Of a stretch of 60,085 nucleotides of DNA, positions 54,252 through 60,085 are shown piece by piece (the stretch's first letter is position 1; the number at the start of each line of letters is the position of its first letter). The notes below the pieces were generated by a model that was not told where the DNA came from, searched no databases, and saw nothing but the letters and a program-made list of their open reading frames with translations. Made by a program: the position numbers and the translations under genes. Location of the stretch: NCBI GenBank assembly GCA_020636695.1, contig JACJXJ010000006.1, positions 1 through 60,085 on the forward strand, read 5' to 3'. This stretch comes from Prevotellaceae bacterium. Its GTDB lineage: Bacteria; Bacteroidota; Bacteroidia; Bacteroidales; Paludibacteraceae.

Positions 54252-55817
54252 GTGAATAAAGAGTTAGTAATTAGTGTTCAGAACGACCAGATAACCATTG
54301 CTTTATTAGAAGATAAAAATCTGGTTGAACTACATAAAGACAGTTTGCAACCCTCGTTTGCGGTTGGAAACATTTATTTGGGCCGTGTCAAAAAAGTAAT
54401 GCAAGGTCTGAATGCTGCATTTGTGGATATCGGTTCAGGTAAAGAAGCTTTTATCCATTATCACGATTTAGGCGAGCAATTTGCTACGATGAACAATTAT
54501 GTGAAGCAATTACTTGCTGATCGTAAACACTTACCCGAAAAAATAAAACGCTTCCCAAATCTCAACAAAGATGGTAATATCCGTGACGTGTTGACTGTAG
54601 GACAAGATATATTGGTTCAAGTAGTAAAGGAGCCTATTTCAACCAAAGGACCTCGTTTAACTGCTGAAATTTCTATTGCTAGTCGAAATATGGTATTTTT
54701 ACCATTTGGGGATAAGATTTCGGTGTCACAAAAAATAAAGACACAAGAGGAACGCACACGATTGCGCCAATTGATGCAAAGTATCCGTCCTGCTAATTGT
54801 GGTTTGATTATGCGTACCGTTTCCGAAGGGAAACGGGTTGCCGAATTGGATACTGAATTGAAGTTGACCGTAAAACGTTGGAATACATCGGTACAAGCCA
54901 TTCAAAAATCAAAGGGTATTTGCTTGATTTCAGAAGAGATGAGTCGTGCAGCAGCTATTTTACGTGACTTGTTTAATGACGATTTTGCCTGTATTCATGT
55001 TGATAATAAGGCGGTGTATGATGAGCTGAATGATTTTATGCAGGTGATTGCACCTGATAGAAAAAACGTGGTAAATTATTATACGGGTGACTTACCTATT
55101 TTTGAAAGTTTTGATATTGCCAAACAGCTTAAATCGTTGTTTGGTCGTACGGTATCAGTAAAAAGAGGGGCTTATCTTATATTTGATCAGGCTGAAGCTA
55201 TGCATGTTATTGATGTGAATAGTGGAACTCGTACACGAGCTGGACAAAGTCAAGAAGAAAATGCGTTGGAAGTGAATATGGCATCAGCCACCGAAATTGC
55301 ACGCCAATTGCGTTTGCGCGATTTGGGTGGTATCGTTGTTATTGATTTTATTGATATGATGGATGGTGAAAATCGCCAGAAGTTATTTGATCACATGACG
55401 GCTTTGATGGCTAATGATAGAGCCAAACATAATATTTTGCCACTAAGTAAATTTTGTTTAATGCAAATTACTCGTCAGCGTGTGCGTCCAGCCATGGTTA
55501 TTCAAACGGATGAGGTGTGTCCTACATGTTTGGGTACGGGAAAAGCACGTCCAGCGATATTATTGGTAGAAGATATTGAGGAACAATTAAAAAATATTTC
55601 AAGAGATTTAAAAATCAAAAATATCAAATTAGCTGTTCATCCTTATGTGGCAGCTTATCTCAAGAAAGGTTTATTTTCGTTAGAACGTCGTTGGCGTTGG
55701 CAATATCATTGCCGTTTTCGCGTACAACCACTCTACGAATTAGGTTTTCTAGAGTTTCGTTTTATCGATAAACATGGTGATGAAGTTGACTTGAAGTTGC
55801 TCTCCGATACAAAATAA
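54252..55817 (+). CDS. rng: Ribonuclease G/E family endoribonuclease
   Basis: Started at GTG 54252 (NKELVISVQNDQITIALLED), which aligns with the usual N-terminus; the frame is open upstream to TTG 54189. The 521-residue protein has an S1 domain (about 30-110, GNIYLGRVKKVMQGLNAAFV), the DNase I-like catalytic part with HVIDVNSGTRTR and VVIDFIDMMD, and the zinc-link CPTCLGTGKA. No degradosome tail, so it is RNase G-sized. Processes rRNA and mRNA. Confidence 0.93.
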   Translation: MNKELVISVQNDQITIALLEDKNLVELHKDSLQPSFAVGNIYLGRVKKVMQGLNAAFVDIGSGKEAFIHYHDLGEQFATMNNYVKQLLADRKHLPEKIKRFPNLNKDGNIRDVLTVGQDILVQVVKEPISTKGPRLTAEISIASRNMVFLPFGDKISVSQKIKTQEERTRLRQLMQSIRPANCGLIMRTVSEGKRVAELDTELKLTVKRWNTSVQAIQKSKGICLISEEMSRAAAILRDLFNDDFACIHVDNKAVYDELNDFMQVIAPDRKNVVNYYTGDLPIFESFDIAKQLKSLFGRTVSVKRGAYLIFDQAEAMHVIDVNSGTRTRAGQSQEENALEVNMASATEIARQLRLRDLGGIVVIDFIDMMDGENRQKLFDHMTALMANDRAKHNILPLSKFCLMQITRQRVRPAMVIQTDEVCPTCLGTGKARPAILLVEDIEEQLKNISRDLKIKNIKLAVHPYVAAYLKKGLFSLERRWRWQYHCRFRVQPLYELGFLEFRFIDKHGDEVDLKLLSDTK

Positions 55818-55850
55818 AAAAAGGCTATCTGTTACAGATAGCCTTTTTAG
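55818..55850. terminator. Bidirectional terminator between the ribonuclease gene and queA
   Basis: GGCTATCTG and CAGATAGCC pair around TTA, flanked by A6 and T5. Confidence 0.92.
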
Positions 55851-55864
55851 TTTTATAAGTTTTC

Positions 55865-56920
55865 TTATTTTGTTAGAATAAGCATGGCATCGCCATAAGC
55901 ACCAAATCGATAACCCTCTTTGATGGCTACTTCGTAGGCGTTCATTACTGTATCGTACCCGCCAAATGCAGCTGCATTCATGAGCATGGTACTGTATGGT
56001 AATTGGAAGTTGGTAAGCAACGAGTCTGCTGAAGCAAAATCGTAAGGTGGGAATATAAATTTATTGGTCCACCCTTCGTAAGGTTTAATAAAACCATTTG
56101 CCATGGAAGCTGTTTCTAAGGCTCTTAATACTGTAGTACCAATAGCACAAATTTGTCCACCTTCTTCGTGTGTTTTATTAAATAGTTTTGTAAATGGTTC
56201 GCTTACAACCAATTGTTCGGAATCCATCTTGTGTTTTGTCAAATCTTCCACATCTATATCGCGGAACATACTTAAGCTCGCATGTAGTGTGATAAAGCCA
56301 GAATTAACGCCTTTAATCTCCATACGTTTAAGTAATTCGCGGCTAAAGTGCGTGCCTGCTGCAGGTGCAACTACGGCACCTTCGTTTTGTGCAAAGATGG
56401 TTTGATAACGTGCTGCATCATCAGGTTCAGCTGTACGTTTTATGTAACGTGGAAGAGGCGTTTCGCCTAACGCGTATAACGCTTTTTTGAATTCTTCGTG
56501 ATCGCCGTCGAATAAGAAACGTACTGTTCTACCGCGTGACGTTGTGTTGTCAATAACTTCGGCCACCAATGACTCGTCGTCACCAAAATAGAGTTTGTTT
56601 CCAATACGAATTTTGCGCGCTGGCTCCACTAAAACATCCCACAGGCGTAGTTCTTGGTTTAATTCGCGGAGTAAAAATACTTCGATTTGAGCACCCGTTT
56701 TTTCTTTATTACCCAACATGTGTGCAGGAAAAACGCGCGTATCGTTGAATACGAGTAAATCCTTTTCGTTGAAGTAACCAATAATTTCTTTGAAAATACG
56801 GTGTTCAATACTACCAGTTTTTGCATTCAATACCATTAAACGAGACTCGTCGCGATTTTCACTCGGATATTGCGCAATAAGTTCTTCTGGTAATTTGAAT
56901 TTGAATTTAGATAGTTTCAT
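55865..56920 (-). CDS. queA: S-adenosylmethionine:tRNA ribosyltransferase-isomerase
   Basis: This 351-residue queuosine-pathway enzyme adds an epoxycyclopentanediol moiety from SAM to preQ1-modified tRNA. Family stretches are KFKLPEELIAQYPSENRDES, LLVFNDTRVFPAHM and AAGTHFSRELL, ending YRFGAYGDAMLIL. Starts 11 bases after truB; last gene of the queA-truB-uppP-DUF3098-ftsX unit. Confidence 0.96.
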   Translation of the reverse strand: MKLSKFKFKLPEELIAQYPSENRDESRLMVLNAKTGSIEHRIFKEIIGYFNEKDLLVFNDTRVFPAHMLGNKEKTGAQIEVFLLRELNQELRLWDVLVEPARKIRIGNKLYFGDDESLVAEVIDNTTSRGRTVRFLFDGDHEEFKKALYALGETPLPRYIKRTAEPDDAARYQTIFAQNEGAVVAPAAGTHFSRELLKRMEIKGVNSGFITLHASLSMFRDIDVEDLTKHKMDSEQLVVSEPFTKLFNKTHEEGGQICAIGTTVLRALETASMANGFIKPYEGWTNKFIFPPYDFASADSLLTNFQLPYSTMLMNAAAFGGYDTVMNAYEVAIKEGYRFGAYGDAMLILTK

Positions 56921-56931
56921 AAGTCTTCTTT

Positions 56932-57621
56932 TTATATGTTATTTGTTTGAATTTTCTCTAATAGTTCGTCTATCTCCCAGCATTCGTGTAAGGTGATATC
57001 GCCTACACGTGTACGCTCCAAAGCTGTTAAATGAGCTCCACTATCAAGTGCTATACCAATATCGCGTGCCAAAGCTCTGATGTAGGTTCCTTTGCTGCAT
57101 ACAATGCGCAACTGTAATACGGGTGGTTCAAAATGTAATACTTCCAATTCGTCGATGACCAATAGTTTAGCTTTAAGCTCTACTTCTTCGCCTTTGCGTG
57201 CATAATCGAAAGCACGTTTGCCACCCACTTTTACGGCTGAGTAAACAGGTGGAACTTGCCAAATTTCGCCCATAAATGCACCTAGTTTTTCATCTACCAA
57301 CTCTCGTGTGATATGTGCTGTAGGATAGCGTGCATCTACTGGATGTTCTAGGTCGAATGACGGTGTGGTGGCGCCTAATTCCAGTGTCGCTACGTATTCT
57401 TTTACACCGTATTGTAATGCTTCAATTTGCTTAGTGGCTTTGCCTGTACATAAAATCATTACTCCCGAAGCTAGCGGATCCAATGTCCCAGCATGACCCA
57501 CTTTTAATTTCTTTTTGTCCAACTGACGGCATAACACACGTCGTATGCGATTCACTACATCGAACGAAGTCCAGTGTAACGGTTTTTTAACGTATAGTAT
57601 CTCGCCTGCTTCGAAATCCAT
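56932..57621 (-). CDS. truB: tRNA pseudouridine-55 synthase
   Basis: The 229-residue enzyme has catalytic D48 in VGHAGTLDPLASGV. YVATLELGATTPSFD and VCSKGTYIRALARDIG-type (IVCSKGTYIRALARDIGI) are family motifs. It makes pseudouridine 55 in the T loop of tRNAs. It lacks a long PUA tail, common in this phylum. Confidence 0.96.
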   Translation of the reverse strand: MDFEAGEILYVKKPLHWTSFDVVNRIRRVLCRQLDKKKLKVGHAGTLDPLASGVMILCTGKATKQIEALQYGVKEYVATLELGATTPSFDLEHPVDARYPTAHITRELVDEKLGAFMGEIWQVPPVYSAVKVGGKRAFDYARKGEEVELKAKLLVIDELEVLHFEPPVLQLRIVCSKGTYIRALARDIGIALDSGAHLTALERTRVGDITLHECWEIDELLEKIQTNNI

Positions 57622-57622
57622 T

Positions 57623-58420
57623 TTAAATCAATGAAAATATAATGGTACCCGTGCCTACGATAGCACAATAAATGGCGAAGTAAATCAGTTTCCCATTTTT
57701 TACCAAGTTAATCATAAATTTACAAGCTACACAGCCTGCCACGAACGCGCCTAAAAATCCTGCCACAAGTGCACTTACAGAGATTCCTATTTCAGTTTGA
57801 GATCCCAACATGTCGATAAGTTCTAAAAGTGCCTCTCCCAAAATAGGTATGAGCACCATGAGAAAGGAAAACTTGGCGACTTGCTCTTTTTTGTTGCCCA
57901 ATATAATACCTGTGGCAATGGTAGACCCAGAGCGTGATAAACCTGGTAATACGGCTACCGCTTGTGCTAAGCCAATGATAAATGCATCGCGATAAGAAAT
58001 TTGTTCCTTTTGGCGTGGTTTAGCAAAATAAGCGAATGCCAATAAACCTGCCGTTACTAATAGGCAACAGCCAATTAAAAATAACCCATTACCAAAAAAA
58101 GCCTCTACCTGATCTTTGAAAAATAAACCAATAACAAATACTGGAATCATGGATACAAAGATTTTGGCGACGTACGTTTTCTCCGCGTTCCAAGCAAGTG
58201 TAGTAAAGCTACCCTTGAATAATTGTGCTACTTCTGACCACAGAATTACTAAAGTACTCAATACCGTGGCAGCATGCACAATGATGGCAAATGTGAGGTT
58301 GTCTCCTCCGATGTTGCCCAATAGGGCTTGCCCAATTTCAAGGTGTCCACTACTGCTTACAGGTAAAAATTCAGTTAATCCTTGTACAATTCCTAAAAGA
58401 AGTCCTTCTAGCCAACTCAT
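57623..58420 (-). CDS. uppP: Undecaprenyl-diphosphate phosphatase
   Basis: This 265-residue BacA-type membrane enzyme recycles the peptidoglycan lipid carrier. It has the family motifs EFLPVSSSGHLEIGQ (about 17-31) and PGLSRSGSTIATG, and about eight helices. It overlaps the DUF3098 gene by 4 bases. Also gives bacitracin tolerance in other bacteria. Confidence 0.96.
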   Translation of the reverse strand: MSWLEGLLLGIVQGLTEFLPVSSSGHLEIGQALLGNIGGDNLTFAIIVHAATVLSTLVILWSEVAQLFKGSFTTLAWNAEKTYVAKIFVSMIPVFVIGLFFKDQVEAFFGNGLFLIGCCLLVTAGLLAFAYFAKPRQKEQISYRDAFIIGLAQAVAVLPGLSRSGSTIATGIILGNKKEQVAKFSFLMVLIPILGEALLELIDMLGSQTEIGISVSALVAGFLGAFVAGCVACKFMINLVKNGKLIYFAIYCAIVGTGTIIFSLI

Positions 58421-58644
58421 ACTTTATCCTCTTTTTTGGGTTTCCACAAAATAGCAACAATCATTAGTGTAAATCCACTCATACTGATAATTGGCGCTAA
58501 AGTGATGCGACGAAAACTAAAAATATCAGGATTAAATTCTAAGATGGTGGCTGAACCATGCATTAGAAAAAAACCGATGACAATGAGTGTAAACGCTATT
58601 GCCATTAGAATAAAATTGATTTTTTTGAATGCGAAATTTCCCAT
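58417..58644 (-). CDS. DUF3098 small membrane protein
   Basis: The 75-residue product has two membrane helices (about 8-28 and 47-67) and the family pattern NPDIFSFRRITLAPI between them. DUF3098 is restricted to Bacteroidota and nearly always lies between ftsX and uppP, so a role with the FtsEX or carrier-recycling machinery is plausible but untested. Confidence 0.9.
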   Translation of the reverse strand: MGNFAFKKINFILMAIAFTLIVIGFFLMHGSATILEFNPDIFSFRRITLAPIISMSGFTLMIVAILWKPKKEDKV

Positions 58645-58655
58645 TTTATTTGAGA

Positions 58656-59537
58656 TTAAATATAATATAAATCGTCTGTTTTCATGTGTAAATAACGGTT
58701 TACTCCGAATAGAGTAGACAGCATGGTAATGCAGAAACTAAAGATAATGACAACCGCAGAGACTGGTAATATGATGTGCCATTCATATAGGTTCATCACA
58801 TCACCAATTTCAGATTGAACATACCATACAGCAGCCCCTAAAAGTACTAATGCTATCACGGCGGCTACAATACTATTTATCAATGAACGTTTTAAAAATG
58901 GGCGACGAATAAATAATGCTCTAGCGCCTACTAATTTCATTGTGTTGATAATGAATCTCTTGGAGTAAACTGAAATCCTTATGGTATTGTTAATAAGTAC
59001 AATTGAAATAAAAAGTAAAATAATAGCGATGCTACTCAAAATAATCGATACTCTACTTACGTTTTCATTGAGCATTTGAATCATATCTTTTTGGTAGACA
59101 AATTCTTCAATGCTAGTAAACGATTGTAGCTTATTTTCTATTTTTTCGATGCTATCGGTTTGCGCGTAGTCAGCATTTAAATATACTTCGATGGAAGCGC
59201 GTAGTGGATTAAAACCTAGCAGTTCAGTAGGGTCTTCGCCTAATCCTTTGATGTGTTCGGCAAGTGCTATTTCTTTGCTGATATATTCCTGACGTTTGGT
59301 AAAGTCAGTAGCCATCAGATAATTCTGAAGTCGTTTGATGTCTTGATCGGACGTATTTTCTTTGAGAATAATGGATAAAGTGACATGCTCTTTGGTAAAT
59401 GTGGCAATCTCTTTAGTTAACAAAAAGAGAAAGGTAATTAAACCAACCATGAAGAGTACTAATGAAATACTGATAGTGGACGTAAAATGTAAATTAAAGA
59501 AAGAATCTTTGCGCTGTTTGGAACTGCTGTAAGCCAT
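58656..59537 (-). CDS. ftsX: Cell-division protein FtsX
   Basis: The permease-like subunit of the FtsEX complex, 293 residues. N-terminal helix (about 22-42), a periplasmic loop (about 45-165) and three C-terminal helices (about 172-195, 225-245, 262-285). FtsX passes a signal from the FtsE ATPase to murein hydrolases. ftsE is not adjacent. First gene of a minus-strand unit of five. Confidence 0.93.
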   Translation of the reverse strand: MAYSSSKQRKDSFFNLHFTSTISISLVLFMVGLITFLFLLTKEIATFTKEHVTLSIILKENTSDQDIKRLQNYLMATDFTKRQEYISKEIALAEHIKGLGEDPTELLGFNPLRASIEVYLNADYAQTDSIEKIENKLQSFTSIEEFVYQKDMIQMLNENVSRVSIILSSIAIILLFISIVLINNTIRISVYSKRFIINTMKLVGARALFIRRPFLKRSLINSIVAAVIALVLLGAAVWYVQSEIGDVMNLYEWHIILPVSAVVIIFSFCITMLSTLFGVNRYLHMKTDDLYYI

Positions 59538-59596
59538 AGTTAGTTATATTGAAAATTCGCAAAAAGATATAATACACCCAATTTGAAAAGGTTTTG

Positions 59597-59628
59597 CAAA
59601 AGTAATGTTATTTTTGGTAAACATCAAA
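59597..59628 (-). promoter_or_regulatory. ftsX operon promoter
   Basis: Minus-strand TTTG (59628-59625), 20-nt spacer, TACTTTTG (59604-59597), 60 bases before the ftsX ATG. Confidence 0.78.
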
Positions 59629-59743
59629 TCTATTTTAGTGAAAAATGCGATTATTTTAGTGCCTTAAATGAAAGAGTAGAATTGTGATTAAAATACTTGT
59701 GCTGAGATTTTTACTTTTTGAAGAATATGTTTTGTAAGGAAAA

Positions 59744-59777
59744 CTTGTTTATTACTGATTTTTTTTTTATATCTTTG
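59744..59777 (+). promoter_or_regulatory. Promoter of the glycogen synthase gene
   Basis: TATCTTTG (59770-59777), with CTTG at 59744-59747 (22-nt spacer), 30 bases before the ATG. Confidence 0.65.
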
Positions 59778-59806
59778 CATAATCATTTTTAATTTGAAAA
59801 GAAAGC

Positions 59807-60085
59807 ATGAAAGAGCCTGTAAAGATTTTATTTATCACGCAAGAGATTACACCCTATCTGCCCGAGAATGAATTAGCGACAATTTGCCGCGAATTACCTC
59901 AATATGTACAAGAACAAGGTTGTGAAATTCGCATCTTTATGCCGTGCTACGGACATATTAATGAACGACGCAATCAGTTGCATGAAGTTCAGCGTTTGTC
60001 GGGTATGAATTTGATTATCGACGATTGTGATCATCCCTTGATTATAAAAGTTGCTTCTATTCAATCGGCTCGTATGCAGGTTTAT
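59807..60085 (+). CDS. glgA: Glycogen/starch synthase, 3' end outside window
   Basis: The first 93 residues are visible (KEPVKILFITQEITPYLPEN, then EIRIFMPCYGHINERRNQLH and LIIDDCDHPLIIKVASIQSA). This is the N-terminal GT5 domain of the Bacteroidota-type glycogen synthase, which extends alpha-1,4-glucan from a nucleotide-glucose. The usual KTGGL substrate motif is replaced here by the QEITPYLPEN form seen in this phylum. The gene runs out of the window. Confidence 0.9.
   Translation, partial: MKEPVKILFITQEITPYLPENELATICRELPQYVQEQGCEIRIFMPCYGHINERRNQLHEVQRLSGMNLIIDDCDHPLIIKVASIQSARMQVY

Overview
The window is a stretch of a Bacteroidota chromosome, almost certainly order Bacteroidales. The DNA is AT-rich. 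Promoters carry the phylum's -7 box (TAnnTTTG), often with TTTG 19-20 nt upstream, and Shine-Dalgarno sequences are mostly absent. Marker genes agree: a bat aerotolerance operon, porT of the type IX secretion system, a DUF3098 protein, a murein cluster with a Bacteroidota FtsL-like protein, and a 29-residue mS38/COX24-like basic protein. No insertion sequence, prophage, integrase, CRISPR array or toxin-antitoxin pair is visible. This is core genome.

Layout. 1-3930: the end of a membrane-anchored LysM protein, a TonB-dependent receptor and a secreted DUF2271-like protein. 4241-13178: moxR, DUF58, a BatD-like gene, batA-E and a PAP2 phosphatase, all on +. 13334-15453: a small HTH protein and, on -, nadK-fmt. 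15539-18782: pdxJ, exbB-exbD-tonB and a DJ-1 family gene. 18860-20088 (-): infC-rpmI-rplT. 20530-36152 (+): the division and cell-wall cluster mraZ-rsmH-ftsL-ftsI-murE-mraY-murD-ftsW-murG-murC-ftsQ-ftsA-ftsZ, then a YqeY-like gene. 36246-40610 (-): metK behind a SAM-II-like riboswitch, then an exo/endonuclease-phosphatase family protein and two rhomboids. 40805-44527: HU, argS, ferredoxin, porT and a low-molecular-weight tyrosine phosphatase. 44666-50847: an unknown membrane protein, tRNA-Ser(CGA), tRNA-fMet, a lipoprotein, pdxB, a metallo-beta-lactamase-fold hydrolase, rlmB, an RluA-type synthase, a Skp-like lipoprotein and a small membrane protein. 51026-55817: pepD, mutY, HU, the mS38-like gene and RNase G/E. 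55865-59537 (-): queA-truB-uppP-DUF3098-ftsX. The window ends in a glycogen synthase gene.

How the genes work together. The centre makes lipid-linked peptidoglycan precursors (MurC-G, MraY; UppP recycles the carrier) and builds the divisome (FtsZ, A, Q, L, I, W, X). ExbB/ExbD/TonB energise receptors such as the one at 769. PdxJ and PdxB belong to the DXP-dependent vitamin B6 route. MetK supplies the SAM used by RsmH, RlmB and QueA.

The best non-coding finds are a SAM-II-like aptamer in the metK leader, two TGGGG repeats with a 10-nt period upstream of mraZ (a MraZ operator), and an infC start that is probably AUA behind a strong Shine-Dalgarno, because the upstream ATG lies in the promoter. 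Six genes, several of them essential (tonB, rplT, ftsW, murG, porT, one rhomboid), are broken by single-base indels between 17.9 and 43.4 kb. Sequence or assembly error is the likeliest cause. I did not find a wholly new multigene system.
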